A DNA stretch of 64,000 nucleotides from M0108 sp937862735 (GCA_937862735.1 CALMDH010000328.1:62001-126000), one strand, 5' to 3'; shown: positions 36,504 through 46,254, numbered from the stretch's first letter. The notes: a model not told the origin generated them from the sequence alone. Numbers and translations: made by a program.

Positions 36504-37613
36504 ATGAATGTCATGCATATCCGCGCCCAACGTGAGCAATTGATTCATGCCTTGAACAAGGTGGGGGGCGTTATCGAGAGGCGCCAAACGCTACCTATCC
36601 TTGGTAATATTCACATTCATGCCGATCTCGACCGTCTCACCTTGACGGGCACTGATAGGGAAGTGGAGATTCGCACTCACCTTGAGTGCAGCGTTTTGGA
36701 ACCGGGTGATATCACCGTTCCCGCCCGTAAATTCATCGATATCGCCCGATCCCTGCCCGAGGATGTTGAGGTCGTGTTTAAGGTTTCAAATCTGCGAGCA
36801 ACGATCACGGCTGGCCGAAGTCGATTTAATCTTAGTACCCTTCCCGCCGAAGACTACCCGATGATGGATCTTGAGAGCGGTGATCTGAGAGTTGAGATCG
36901 AACAGGGTGTCTTTAAGGAGCTGTTGGATAAGACAGCCTTTGCCATGGCGAACCAGGACGTCCGCTATTATCTCAACGGCCTGCTTTTTAAGGTTTACGG
37001 TCGGGGATTTACGGCCGTCGCTACGGACGGCCACCGCTTAGCCCGCATTGAATGGTCTGCTGAGTTGCAAATCGACGAGCCGATCCAAGTCATCATTCCG
37101 CGGAAGACGGTTTTGGAAATCGCGCGCTTGCTGGATGTTGCGGGCGTAGGGGTGGAATTGACTTTCTCTTCGCGTACACTGCGCGCCGTCATCGGCGATA
37201 CCGTCCTTTTGTCAAAACTCGTGGATGGTCGTTATCCTGAGTATGAGCGCGTCATTCCTTTGATGGCCGACAAGGTGGCCATCATTGACCGAGACGGCTT
37301 ACGTCAGTCCTTGTTGCGTACTTCGATCTTGTCGAATGAAAAATTCAAAGGGATCCGCTTGAGCTTTGCCGAGAACGAACTGACGGTTCAGGCCCACAAT
37401 CCGGAACAGGAGGAGGCGGAGGAAACCCTGACCATTGAGTATGCGGATGAACCCCTGACTATTGGTTTCAATGTTGCCTATTTACTGGATGTTCTGTCCG
37501 TGGTCGATGACTCTCGGGTGGAATTACGGCTCGCCGACGCCAACAGTAGTGCTTTGTTGCGCGGTGCGGGTCGCGAAGAGCAGACCTATGTCGTAATGCC
37601 TATGCTGTTATAG
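36504..37613 (+). CDS. dnaN: DNA polymerase III sliding clamp (beta subunit)
   Basis: The 369-residue three-domain clamp shows family segments including NLRATITAGRSRFNLSTLPA, FAMANQDVRYYLNGLLF and the C-terminal YVVMPMLL. It forms the ring that tethers polymerase III and recruits repair enzymes. The ATG at 36504 is used; another ATG three codons on matches the usual start of MHI equally well. Confidence 0.98.
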   Translation: MNVMHIRAQREQLIHALNKVGGVIERRQTLPILGNIHIHADLDRLTLTGTDREVEIRTHLECSVLEPGDITVPARKFIDIARSLPEDVEVVFKVSNLRATITAGRSRFNLSTLPAEDYPMMDLESGDLRVEIEQGVFKELLDKTAFAMANQDVRYYLNGLLFKVYGRGFTAVATDGHRLARIEWSAELQIDEPIQVIIPRKTVLEIARLLDVAGVGVELTFSSRTLRAVIGDTVLLSKLVDGRYPEYERVIPLMADKVAIIDRDGLRQSLLRTSILSNEKFKGIRLSFAENELTVQAHNPEQEEAEETLTIEYADEPLTIGFNVAYLLDVLSVVDDSRVELRLADANSSALLRGAGREEQTYVVMPMLL

Positions 37614-37631
37614 CACCAGAGGCATCTGGGC

Positions 37632-38711
37632 TTGATACTAGATCGTATTGCTGTCACCGGGTTGCGCAATCTTGATCACATTGAGATCAGGCCAGCACCG
37701 ACGATCAACTGGATTTCCGGCCTTAACGGGGCGGGAAAATCCAGTATCTTGGAAGCTATCATGCTCTTGTCGCGTGGTCGCGCACTCAACAATCGTAGGC
37801 GCGGGACGTTACTTGGTGTTGGGCGTGAATTGTTGGAGGTCTCTGCCTTACTTCGCGCAAGAGATCCCCGTTATGTTCAGGACAGTTCCCTAAAGTTCTC
37901 CTATTCCCGTTCTGGGGCAAATTTCGTTGAAAACGGCAAACCTGTCGCTTCTGTTCACTTGCTCCGCAACAGGTTTCATGTTCGGATGCTGGCTGGGAAT
38001 GCTCAACAGCTCCTGGAAGGGCCACCCCAATTGCGACGATTGTTTCTGGATTGGAACTTGTTCCACGTGGAACCGCGCTATGGGAGGCAGTTGGCAGATC
38101 TGAAGAAGATTACCCTTCAACGGAATGCGTGGCTAAGATCCGGAGCCAAGGGTCCGCCAGTCTGGGATCGAGAATACTGCCATCTCTCGCAGGTGATAAA
38201 TCTCCAGCGCAGGAATCTGGTTGCTGGGCTGAACGAATCCCTTATTGATCTGACGCCCAACTTCGCTCTGAACGACAAGATCGGTTTAGAGTTCCATGAG
38301 GGCTGGCCAGTAGAAAGGGGGCCGCTTGATGATCTGGTGATGCATTCCGTACGGGAGGATGCCTTGCGCGGTTACACCTATTATGGTGCTTCCCGTGCAG
38401 ACCTGTCCTTGAGGCTTCCCAGCCGGAACTGTATACCGTCCCGCGGAGAAACAAAGCTCCTCGTCTTCTTGTTGCAGTTGGCTGCACAGCATTATTGGTA
38501 CAAGCACGGGGGACCCGAAGCCGTCTGGCTTCTGGACGATCTGGGGGCCGAGCTGGATTCGAGCGCCAACCAGAAGATTCTTGCCGCCCTGAGTCACTTG
38601 AGTGCGCAAGTGATTGTTACGGTGATCGCTGGCAAGGGATCGCGACCACTGGTATGTGCGGAGGGGCCAGTGTTCCACGTGGAACAGGGCAAGCTGGTGG
38701 GACAGTATTGA
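37632..38711 (+). CDS. recF: DNA replication and repair protein RecF
   Basis: The 359-residue SMC-like ATPase has Walker A GLNGAGKSSILEAIMLLSRG near residue 30. The signature region SRGETKLLVFLLQLA and Walker B VWLLDDLGAELD are near the C-terminus. It helps load RecA at gaps. The start is a TTG at 37632, 19 nt after dnaN. The gene contains two parS sites in its coding sequence. Confidence 0.96.
   Translation: MILDRIAVTGLRNLDHIEIRPAPTINWISGLNGAGKSSILEAIMLLSRGRALNNRRRGTLLGVGRELLEVSALLRARDPRYVQDSSLKFSYSRSGANFVENGKPVASVHLLRNRFHVRMLAGNAQQLLEGPPQLRRLFLDWNLFHVEPRYGRQLADLKKITLQRNAWLRSGAKGPPVWDREYCHLSQVINLQRRNLVAGLNESLIDLTPNFALNDKIGLEFHEGWPVERGPLDDLVMHSVREDALRGYTYYGASRADLSLRLPSRNCIPSRGETKLLVFLLQLAAQHYWYKHGGPEAVWLLDDLGAELDSSANQKILAALSHLSAQVIVTVIAGKGSRPLVCAEGPVFHVEQGKLVGQY
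38059..38074. promoter_or_regulatory. parS site 1 (ParB-binding), inside recF
   Basis: TGTTCCACGTGGAACC matches the 16-bp parS palindrome TGTTCCACGTGGAACA at 15 of 16 positions. Its position near dnaA and the presence of parA/parB in the window support function. Confidence 0.8.
38671..38686. promoter_or_regulatory. parS site 2 (ParB-binding), inside recF
   Basis: This is a perfect 16-bp parS palindrome, TGTTCCACGTGGAACA, near the 3' end of recF and 612 nt from site 1. Two such sites in one gene are very unlikely by chance. Confidence 0.9.
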
Positions 38712-38816
38712 CCCGGAAAATACCGGAGGCTGTACCTACCCCAACATAAGCAAGCAGGCGATCAGGTAGAATAGCCATTCCGCCGCCGAAGGCTGAAACT
38801 ACCAGGACAAAACCAG

Positions 38817-41222
38817 ATGAGTTATGACTCCACGAACATCAAAGTGTTGCGCGGCCTTGATGCGGTGCGCAAGCGTCCCGGGATGTACATCGGCGATACG
38901 GATGATGGGACTGGTCTTCATCACATGGTTTTTGAGGTGGTGGATAATTCCATCGATGAAGCCCTCGCGGGACACTGCACGAACATAAAGGTCATACTCC
39001 ATTCAGATCAGTCAATCACGGTCACTGACGATGGGCGAGGTATACCGGTTGACATTCACCCAGAAGAGGGAAGGTCGGCGGCAGAAGTGATCATGACCAT
39101 CCTGCACGCTGGTGGTAAGTTTGACGCTAATTCCTACAAGGTGTCGGGTGGTCTGCATGGGGTGGGGGTGTCCGTGGTTAATGCCCTCTCCGAATTCTTG
39201 GTCCTGCGGATCCATCGTGATGGCAAGGAGTTCCGGCAGGAGTATGCCATGGGGGACCCTGAATATCCGCTCAAGGAAGTGGGTTCCAGTACTCTGACGG
39301 GAACTGAGGTTCACTTTAAGCCATCGCCACGGATTTTTTCCGATACCTGTTTTCACTATGACATCCTGGCGAAACGCCTGCGGGAGCTATCCTTCCTGAA
39401 TTCGGGCGTTAGGATCGTGCTCTGCGAGGAATCCACGGGCCGGGAAGATGTATTTGAGTACAAAGGTGGAATCAATGCCTTCGTGAACCATCTAAACCGC
39501 AACAAGGTTCCCGTTCATCCGACGGTATGTTACTTCAGCGCCGAACGCCAGGGTGTACAGGTGGAGGTGGCGCTACAATGGAATGAGTCCTTTCAGGAAA
39601 GTATCTACTGCTATACCAATAATATTCCGCAGCGGGATGGTGGTACCCACCTGGCTGGGTTTCGCGCTGGCATGACCCGAACCCTGAATCAGTATATCGA
39701 ACGTGAAGAACTGGCCAAGAAACACAAAATCAAAACGGTAGGTGATGACGCGCGGGAAGGACTCACAGCCGTGGTCTCGGTCAAGGTCCAGGATCCAAAA
39801 TTTTCCTCGCAAACCAAGGATAAATTAGTCTCCTCAGAGGTGAAGGCGGTGGTGGAGGCATTGCTTGTCGAACACCTGGACACCTTCCTGGAAGAACACC
39901 CCGCGGAAGCTAAGACCATTGCCAATAAAATGCTGGAAGCGGCCCGTGCTCGGGAGGCGGCGCGCAAGGCCCGGGAGATGACCCGGCGAAAAGGGGTGCT
40001 CGATGTAGCGGGATTGCCAGGAAAGCTGGCCGATTGCCAGGAGCGCGATCCGAGCAAGTGCGAACTCTACCTGGTGGAGGGTGACTCCGCCGGGGGATCC
40101 GCGAAACAGGGCCGAGACCGCGCCTTTCAGGCGATCTTGCCACTCAAGGGCAAGATTCTGAACGTGGAAAAGGCGCGTTTCGACAAGATGTTGTCCTCAG
40201 CGGAAGTGGGGACGCTGATCACGGCCTTGGGCTGCGGGATCGGCCCTGAAGAATTTGACCCGGAGAAGCTTCGCTACCACCGGGTGATCATCATGACGGA
40301 TGCTGATGTCGACGGCGCCCATATCCGCACCCTGTTGCTCACCTTTTTTTACCGCCAGATGCCGCAGTTGGTGGAGCGGGGACACATCTACATCGCTCAG
40401 CCCCCTCTCTATAAAATCAAGCGCGGCAAACAAGAACAGTACCTGCTGGATGATGTGGAACTGAACGCTGCCTTACTCCAGACGGCGCTGGATGGCGCCC
40501 AACTCTTCGTCTCCGCCGAGGCCCCGCCCCTGGCAGCTACGGCCTTGGAGGATCTGGCGCGTGATTATCAAATCTATCGCGGAATTGTGCGCCGCTTGTC
40601 CAGCCGCTATGACGTGGCGTTTCTGGAAACCTTGTTGGTGCTGTCTCCCTACGGCAAAGAAGGAGGGGATGGCAAGTTTGATCTGGAGACGTGGCTTGTG
40701 GAACTGCGGGATCTACTCAACCTGCGGCGGTCTCCAGGAGAGCGCTTTATGGTCGAGGCAACGCAGGAAGGGGATGCGAGCTACCCGGGGCTGGTTGTGA
40801 CCAAGCTCCGTCATGGAATCCCGGAGACGAGCTATGTGCCCATTGAGTTCTTCCGCGGGGGAGATTATGGCCGAATCCTGGCGCTTGCTGACAAGCTGCA
40901 GGGCTTGTTGGGCCAAGGGGCCTATGTTCAGCGCGGAGAACGGCGAATGCCTGTAGCCAGTTTTGGCGAAGCCATGGATTGGATGATGGACGATGTACGC
41001 CGCTTTTACCACATCCAGCGATACAAAGGTCTCGGCGAAATGAACCCGGATCAACTCTGGGACACGACCATGAACACCGAGGCGAGGCGCCTTCTGCGGG
41101 TGACGATTGAGGATGCGGTAGCCGCGGATCAGATCTTTACCACGCTAATGGGGGATCAGGTGGAACCGCGCCGGGAATTTATCGAACGTAACGCCTTACA
41201 GGCGGAGAATATCGATATTTGA
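38817..41222 (+). CDS. gyrB: DNA gyrase subunit B
   Basis: The 801-residue protein has a GHKL ATPase domain (1-220) with EVVDNSIDEALAGHC and the GGLHGVGVSVVNALS motif. A transducer domain follows, then TOPRIM with LVEGDSAGGSAKQGRDR and DADVDGAHIRTLL. The proteobacterial insert precedes the C-terminal QRYKGLGEMNPDQLW. It introduces negative supercoils with GyrA, which is not in the window. It is convergent with plsC. Confidence 0.99.
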   Translation: MSYDSTNIKVLRGLDAVRKRPGMYIGDTDDGTGLHHMVFEVVDNSIDEALAGHCTNIKVILHSDQSITVTDDGRGIPVDIHPEEGRSAAEVIMTILHAGGKFDANSYKVSGGLHGVGVSVVNALSEFLVLRIHRDGKEFRQEYAMGDPEYPLKEVGSSTLTGTEVHFKPSPRIFSDTCFHYDILAKRLRELSFLNSGVRIVLCEESTGREDVFEYKGGINAFVNHLNRNKVPVHPTVCYFSAERQGVQVEVALQWNESFQESIYCYTNNIPQRDGGTHLAGFRAGMTRTLNQYIEREELAKKHKIKTVGDDAREGLTAVVSVKVQDPKFSSQTKDKLVSSEVKAVVEALLVEHLDTFLEEHPAEAKTIANKMLEAARAREAARKAREMTRRKGVLDVAGLPGKLADCQERDPSKCELYLVEGDSAGGSAKQGRDRAFQAILPLKGKILNVEKARFDKMLSSAEVGTLITALGCGIGPEEFDPEKLRYHRVIIMTDADVDGAHIRTLLLTFFYRQMPQLVERGHIYIAQPPLYKIKRGKQEQYLLDDVELNAALLQTALDGAQLFVSAEAPPLAATALEDLARDYQIYRGIVRRLSSRYDVAFLETLLVLSPYGKEGGDGKFDLETWLVELRDLLNLRRSPGERFMVEATQEGDASYPGLVVTKLRHGIPETSYVPIEFFRGGDYGRILALADKLQGLLGQGAYVQRGERRMPVASFGEAMDWMMDDVRRFYHIQRYKGLGEMNPDQLWDTTMNTEARRLLRVTIEDAVAADQIFTTLMGDQVEPRREFIERNALQAENIDI

Positions 41223-41282
41223 TGAGATTAGAGGAGAGAGGTCAGCCCGGATGCGAGGAAGGGGATGGGGATAGGAAGGCGA

Positions 41283-42008
41283 CTAAGCTTCGCGACCGCG
41301 CGGCAAGCGATCAACAGTCGCTTCAATCCAATCCTCGACGCGCTGATTTATTTCAGAGGCTCTTAAGCCCTTGGTCGGGATCGGGTCCCCGACAACCAGA
41401 TCGATAACGCCTGGGTATTTCAGCAAACCCCGGCGACTCCAAAAGACACCGGCATTGTGCGCGATGGGGAGAACGGGGTAGCCGGTTTTTTCCGCAAGCA
41501 TGGCGCCACCCAGGTTGTATTTGATTCGCTCTCCGGGGGCAACGCGCGTCCCCTCAGGAAATATCACCACCCACCGACCTGAATCCAACCACTTGCGGCC
41601 TTCATGCAGAAGTTTTTTGATGGATTGACGCCCTGCCTTGCGGTCGAGAGCGATGGGATCGAACGCCGCCATTCCCCAGCCAAAAAAAGGGATCCAGAGC
41701 AGTTCACGTTTAATGACCCACGTCGTTTGCGGCGGCAAAAGGCCACGCAGGGCGATGGTTTCCCAAGCCGAAGAATGCTTGCTCAGGACAATACAATTAT
41801 CGCTGGGGATCTTGTCGAAACCGTGCAGGCGATATCTAAGACGGCAGATAAGCCCAAGGGCCTCCAGATTGAGGCGGCCCCAGAGATTGCCCAACCTGGC
41901 CAAGGTTCCGAACGGGATTAGCCACTTGAGCAGGTAAAAGAGCGGCGCCATGACCATCGTGGTCAGGCTGAGAAAAAGAAGGTATAACAGGGATCTGACG
42001 AGAACCAT
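41283..42008 (-). CDS. Lysophospholipid acyltransferase family protein (PlsC-like)
   Basis: The 241-residue protein has an N-terminal membrane segment (about 4-32) and the acyltransferase block SKHSSAWETIAL. Here the usual His-x4-Asp is His-x4-Glu, as in the subgroup that commonly neighbours gmhB and glyS. The PEGTRVAPGERIKYN motif binds the phosphate. It probably makes phosphatidic acid or a related lipid. It lies 15 nt after gmhB on the same strand. Confidence 0.92.
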   Translation of the reverse strand: MVLVRSLLYLLFLSLTTMVMAPLFYLLKWLIPFGTLARLGNLWGRLNLEALGLICRLRYRLHGFDKIPSDNCIVLSKHSSAWETIALRGLLPPQTTWVIKRELLWIPFFGWGMAAFDPIALDRKAGRQSIKKLLHEGRKWLDSGRWVVIFPEGTRVAPGERIKYNLGGAMLAEKTGYPVLPIAHNAGVFWSRRGLLKYPGVIDLVVGDPIPTKGLRASEINQRVEDWIEATVDRLPRGREA

Positions 42009-42023
42009 TTGCGTGGGGAGGAA

Positions 42024-42569
42024 TTATGTGGCCAGAAGGTGATCCGCCACCTCGGCCAGATCGGCGTAGACCGGTATACCCAGGCTGATAAGTTCGTCCG
42101 CATGGTCAGCCAGGGTACGAAGGCCCTTGCCGCTACGCACTAAAATGGGTGAGGCACTGACCGCCAAAGCTGACTCTAGGTCACGCCAAGCATCTCCAAT
42201 GCAAGGCACGCCGTGGAGGCTGATCTGTAGGCGGCTGGCGATTTCATGCAGAAGTCCGGGAAGAGGCTTCCGGCAAAAACAGTGTGCGTCAGGGGTATGG
42301 GGACAGAAAAAAATGGCCTCAATCTGACAGCCCAGGCTGGCAAGTTCGCGAACCATCTTGCGGTGGATGGCGTTCAGGTCATCAATGGTCAACAAATGCC
42401 GTCCCAGGCCGGACTGATTACTGGCAATAGCCAGACGAAAACCGCCCTGGTAGAGGCGGGCCATGGCCTCCAGACTCCCTGGAATCGGGCTCCACTCCGC
42501 GACTGACTTGATATAGGCGTCAGAATCCTGATTGATCACGCCGTCACGATCAAGAATAAGGAGCTTCAT
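42024..42569 (-). CDS. gmhB: D-glycero-beta-D-manno-heptose-1,7-bisphosphate 7-phosphatase
   Basis: The 181-residue HAD phosphatase of LPS heptose synthesis has nucleophile motif LILDRDGVINQDSD. Its four zinc-loop ligands are seen as CPHTPDAHCFCRKP, and motif III/IV is CIGDAWRDLESA. The glyQ-glyS-gmhB-plsC order is usual in gammaproteobacteria. Confidence 0.96.
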   Translation of the reverse strand: MKLLILDRDGVINQDSDAYIKSVAEWSPIPGSLEAMARLYQGGFRLAIASNQSGLGRHLLTIDDLNAIHRKMVRELASLGCQIEAIFFCPHTPDAHCFCRKPLPGLLHEIASRLQISLHGVPCIGDAWRDLESALAVSASPILVRSGKGLRTLADHADELISLGIPVYADLAEVADHLLAT

Positions 42570-42612
42570 GGATGCTCAAAGGGCTGAAGGGGCAGATTCC
42601 CAGTGACGATGA

Positions 42613-44694
42613 TCAACTAATAGGCTGTAGCCGAGAAATATCCGCGATACCGAGGAAGAGGCCTTCGAGACGGGCAAGCAGCGCCAGACGGTTGGCGCGA
42701 ATCTTCTCATCATCAGCCAAGACCATCACCTGGTCGAAGAAGGCGTCAACCTCGGGGCGCAGTCCAGCAAGCAGTTTTAGCGCGGCGCCGTATTCTTTGG
42801 TGACAAGGTGGTGGGTAGCAAGCGGGGCCAACTCATCGAGCCGCGCTGCCAAAGCTCCCTCGGCGGGATCGACAAGGAGGTCGCCGCGCACCTCGCCATG
42901 CGTGATTTCGCCAGACTTTTTGAGAATGTTGCGCGTGCGCTTGTTGGCAACCGCAAGGGCATCTGCCTCTGGAAGGCGCTTGAAATCCTGAACCGCCAAC
43001 ATCCGCCGGTAGAGGTCAGTGGGGTAATGACCGCCAACCGCGAGAACCGCTTCAACGACGTCACCAGACAGGTCCTGGTCCTGGCAGTAACTTTTGAACC
43101 GCTCGAGAATGTAATCGAAAACCTCGCTCGCGGCGGAAGTCGCATCGATCTTGCCGCGCAGCTCCTGGGCGGTGAACTCCAAGAGGTCACGGAGGTTGAG
43201 TTCCAAGGGCGTCTCGATAAGCAGGCGCAGTACGCCGATGGCGGCGCGACGCAAGGCGTAGGGATCCTTGACGCCCGTGGGTCGCAGACCAATCGCAAAA
43301 ATACCCACCAGGCTGTCCAGACGCTCGGCAAGGGCAAGGATGCGGCCGCATTCGCTAGCGGGCAAGCGATCACCGGCATGACGGGGCAGGTACTGTTCTT
43401 CCATGGCGGCGCATACCGCCGGATCTTCGCCCGAATTCTGGGCGTAATAGCGACCCATGATGCCCTGCAGCCCAGCGAATTCGAAGATCATGGCGGTCAT
43501 CAGGTCGCACTTGGCTAAGTGCGCGGCGCGAGCCACCAGTTCTTCATCATAATCGAGCAGGCCAGCCAAATAGCGCCCGATTTGCCCCACACGCAGGGAC
43601 TTTTCCGCCAGGGTACCCAACTGATCCTGAAAGACGACGGATGTCAGACGCTCGGCGAAGGCGGACAAAGGCTGCTTTAGGTCTTGAGACCAAAAGAAGG
43701 CGGCGTCCGCAAAGCGGGGCCGAATGACCCGTTCGTTGCCAGCCCTGACCTGTGAGGGGTCAAGACTCTCGATATTGGCGATGGTGATAAAGCTGGGCAG
43801 GAGCGCCCCGTCTGGTGAGTGGAGGGGAAAATACTTTTGGTTTTTCCGCATGGTTTCGATCAGTACCTCGGGAGGGACCTCGAGATACCGTGCATCGAAC
43901 CCTCCCAGGAGGGCGCGTGGCCATTCGCACAAGGCGGTGACCTCATCCAGCAAATCGGCGTCTATCATCGCCTCCCCGCCGGCCTCTGCCGCCAAAGTAA
44001 CCACCTGATTTCGGATCAGCTCGCGCCGCCGGGCGAAGTCGGGCTCGACGCGACCGGTCTCCCGCAGTAACTCATCATAGTCACCGGGATCGGTGAGACG
44101 GATGGGACCTGGGCGATGAAAGCGATGGCCAAAGGTATCGCGGCCGGTAGGCACCCCAAGCACGTTACCAGGGACTAGGTCGCTCCCAAACAGCAAGACC
44201 ACCCAGTGCACGGGTCGGACAAACTCCTCCTCGCGCTCACCCCAGCGCATGCGCTTGGGTATGGGCAGGCCGACAAGCGTCCGTTCGATCAGGGGGATCA
44301 GCAGCTCTGAGGTCGGCCGACCAGGCTGGAATTGGCGCACCATCAGCCATGCACCCTTGGGGGAGTCCTCTCGCGCCACGGAGGTAATGTCGACCCCACA
44401 GGCGCGGGCAAAACCCAAGGCGGCGGGGGTTGGCTGTCCTTGAGCATCGAAGGCGGACTGTACGGTGGGGCCTTTGCGCACGATCTCCTGATCAGGCTGG
44501 CTCGTCGTAAGTGACCTAACGCGCAGCGCAAGCCGGCGGGGGCTGGCAAAACGCTCGATGGTGTCGTAACTCAGTTGATGCTGAAAAAGTTGAGTGGCGA
44601 AGCCCTCCGCCAAGGCGATGGATAGACGATCCAGGGCGGTTGGCGGCAGTTCCTCGGTGCCGATCTCAAACAGCAGATCATTTCTGTCGGCCAT
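42613..44694 (-). CDS. glyS: Glycyl-tRNA synthetase beta subunit
   Basis: The 693-residue subunit starts at the ATG at 44694, giving the family N-terminus NDLLFEIGTEELPP. A much longer upstream frame has no family content. The RFADAAFFWSQDLK segment, the central HD-like region and the C-terminal anticodon/DALR-type region are all present. It pairs with GlyQ in the alpha2beta2 enzyme that charges tRNA-Gly. It begins 10 nt after glyQ. Confidence 0.98.
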   Translation of the reverse strand: MADRNDLLFEIGTEELPPTALDRLSIALAEGFATQLFQHQLSYDTIERFASPRRLALRVRSLTTSQPDQEIVRKGPTVQSAFDAQGQPTPAALGFARACGVDITSVAREDSPKGAWLMVRQFQPGRPTSELLIPLIERTLVGLPIPKRMRWGEREEEFVRPVHWVVLLFGSDLVPGNVLGVPTGRDTFGHRFHRPGPIRLTDPGDYDELLRETGRVEPDFARRRELIRNQVVTLAAEAGGEAMIDADLLDEVTALCEWPRALLGGFDARYLEVPPEVLIETMRKNQKYFPLHSPDGALLPSFITIANIESLDPSQVRAGNERVIRPRFADAAFFWSQDLKQPLSAFAERLTSVVFQDQLGTLAEKSLRVGQIGRYLAGLLDYDEELVARAAHLAKCDLMTAMIFEFAGLQGIMGRYYAQNSGEDPAVCAAMEEQYLPRHAGDRLPASECGRILALAERLDSLVGIFAIGLRPTGVKDPYALRRAAIGVLRLLIETPLELNLRDLLEFTAQELRGKIDATSAASEVFDYILERFKSYCQDQDLSGDVVEAVLAVGGHYPTDLYRRMLAVQDFKRLPEADALAVANKRTRNILKKSGEITHGEVRGDLLVDPAEGALAARLDELAPLATHHLVTKEYGAALKLLAGLRPEVDAFFDQVMVLADDEKIRANRLALLARLEGLFLGIADISRLQPIS

Positions 44695-44704
44695 TGTCTG
44701 TACC

Positions 44705-45646
44705 TCAGTCAGCGGTCGGCATGGCCGATGGCAACATGGGGAAGCCCAGGGCCTCCCGACGATCATGGTAGGCCTGAGCGACGGCCCGGGCGAGGGCGCG
44801 TACCCGCAGGATGAAGCGCTGTCGTTCAGTGACCGAGATGGCGCTGCGGGCATCCAACAAATTGAAGGTGTGGGAGGCCTTGAGAACCTGCTCATAGGCC
44901 GGCAGGGGGAGGTCTTGGCTGATCAGGTGCTGGCTCTGCTGTTCGCAGTGGTCGAATTGGCGGAACAGGGCCTCAACGGCGGCATGCTCGAAGTTGTAAG
45001 CCGACTGTTCCACCTCATTCTGGTGAAAGACATCCCCATAGGTCACCTCCCGGCCAGCACTACGGGTCCAGGTCAGGTCGAATACTGACTCCACCCCTTG
45101 GAGGTACATGGCGATTCTTTCGAGTCCGTAGGTAATCTCGCCGGTAACGGGCCGGCAATCCAGACCGCCGACCTGCTGAAAATAGGTGAACTGGGTGACC
45201 TCCATGCCGTTGAGCCAGACTTCCCAGCCCAGGCCCCAGGCGCCCAGGGTGGGGGATTCCCAGTTGTCCTCCACGAAGCGTATGTCATGCACCAAGGGAT
45301 CGATTCCCAAGGCGCGCAAGGATTGCAGATATAGGTCTTGAATATCTATGGGTGATGGCTTGAGGACCACCTGATACTGGTAATAATGCTGAAGACGGTT
45401 GGGGTTCTCGCCGTAGCGGCCGTCGGTTGGTCGCCGCGAAGGCTGGACATAGGCGCTGCGCCAGGGTTCAGGGCCAATGGCGCGGAGGAAGGTGGCGGGA
45501 TGAAAAGTCCCCGCCCCAACTTCCATGTCATAGGGCTGCAGGATGACGCAGCCCTGTTCCGCCCAAAACCGCTCCAGGGCGAAGATCAGGCCCTGAAAGG
45601 TCGTTACGTCGTCATTCGCACCGGCCAAGGACCGTCTCCTCTGCAT
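44705..45646 (-). CDS. glyQ: Glycyl-tRNA synthetase alpha subunit
   Basis: The 313-residue catalytic subunit has TFQGLIFALERFWAEQGC near the start. The class II motif regions (QPYDMEVGAGTFHPATFLRA; RPTDGRYGENPNRLQHYYQ) follow. The ATG at 45646 is chosen because the longer open frame upstream shows no homology. It is the first gene of the leftward glyQ-glyS-gmhB-plsC group. Confidence 0.98.
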   Translation of the reverse strand: MQRRRSLAGANDDVTTFQGLIFALERFWAEQGCVILQPYDMEVGAGTFHPATFLRAIGPEPWRSAYVQPSRRPTDGRYGENPNRLQHYYQYQVVLKPSPIDIQDLYLQSLRALGIDPLVHDIRFVEDNWESPTLGAWGLGWEVWLNGMEVTQFTYFQQVGGLDCRPVTGEITYGLERIAMYLQGVESVFDLTWTRSAGREVTYGDVFHQNEVEQSAYNFEHAAVEALFRQFDHCEQQSQHLISQDLPLPAYEQVLKASHTFNLLDARSAISVTERQRFILRVRALARAVAQAYHDRREALGFPMLPSAMPTAD

Positions 45647-45917
45647 TGCCGTAGCTGAAAAGGGGGTAAAGTATAGCCCTTGCGCTGGGTTGTTCGCCAT
45701 CGCCAGCCAATCGACTTGGCCATGGTTGCAAGGATTCTCTACGCGACAAGGAGGTCCCTTGGAAGGAAGGGCTACTTGGGTGCCTATCGTCCCCTTGGGA
45801 TCCCTTGCGGCCCCTTGGGTGTGGTAGTAGGACTGCTTTTGGCTGGGTGGGGTCGCTGACCGGCGGCGCTTCATGATCGCGCGGTTTGCGAATGTGAGAT
45901 GGCCTGTATTTGCTAAC

Positions 45918-45936
45918 GCGCACTATTTTAGTGCGC
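45918..45936. promoter_or_regulatory. NtrC enhancer site
   Basis: The palindrome GCGCACTATTTTAGTGCGC carries the NtrC core GCAC-N7-GTGC. It sits about 200 nt upstream of the sigma54 promoter, a normal enhancer distance. Confidence 0.75.
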
Positions 45937-46117
45937 TAAACTCTCGGCATGCCCTAGTAGGTGGCACGCAACCCTAGGGTATCTCGCGACTAGGACGGGC
46001 CTGGTCCTCAAAAGCCACGGCCAACCCGGCAGATGCCTGAGTCTGCTTTTCTCCTTTGCAGGTAGACAGTGAAACAAGTGCGCTATCGTGCCGCAACCTA
46101 AGGATTCAGCCTAATCC

Positions 46118-46134
46118 TTGGCATGCGATCTGCA
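46118..46134 (+). promoter_or_regulatory. Sigma54 (-24/-12) promoter of glnA
   Basis: TTGGCATGCGATCTGCA has the GG-N10-GC spacing (GG at 46120-46121, GC at 46132-46133) required for sigma54. It lies about 120 nt before the glnA start. Confidence 0.75.
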
Positions 46135-46254
46135 TTTGTTATTCCAGGTCCGCCAACGCGGCACGCTCAGGATAGGCATCGCTCCCGCGAGCCGACTCTC
46201 GTGGCACCCGTTAACCCCTTACCTCATTCCCTTCCCCTCGACCGGAGACCCCAC

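Larger units (their letters stand above)
45647..46254 (+). promoter_or_regulatory. glnA upstream regulatory region
   Basis: This 608-nt gap between the divergent glyQ and glnA genes holds an NtrC-type palindrome (45918-45936) and a -24/-12 promoter (46118-46134). An additional partial inverted repeat, TGCC-N9-GGCA, lies near 45950-45966. No gene of merit is present; in-frame open sequence upstream of glnA is not protein-like. Confidence 0.75.

Noticed and set aside
38938..38946. DnaA-box-like GGTGGATAA in gyrB
   Set aside because: It has one mismatch at a conserved position and lies within conserved coding sequence (EVVDNS).
41700..41800. His-x4-Glu instead of His-x4-Asp in the PlsC-like protein as a broken active site
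   Set aside because: The same variant is usual in the acyltransferase subgroup next to gmhB-glyS, so it is not a defect.
45962..45980. TGGCAC start of a second sigma54 promoter
   Set aside because: No GC dinucleotide follows at the required 10-nt spacing.
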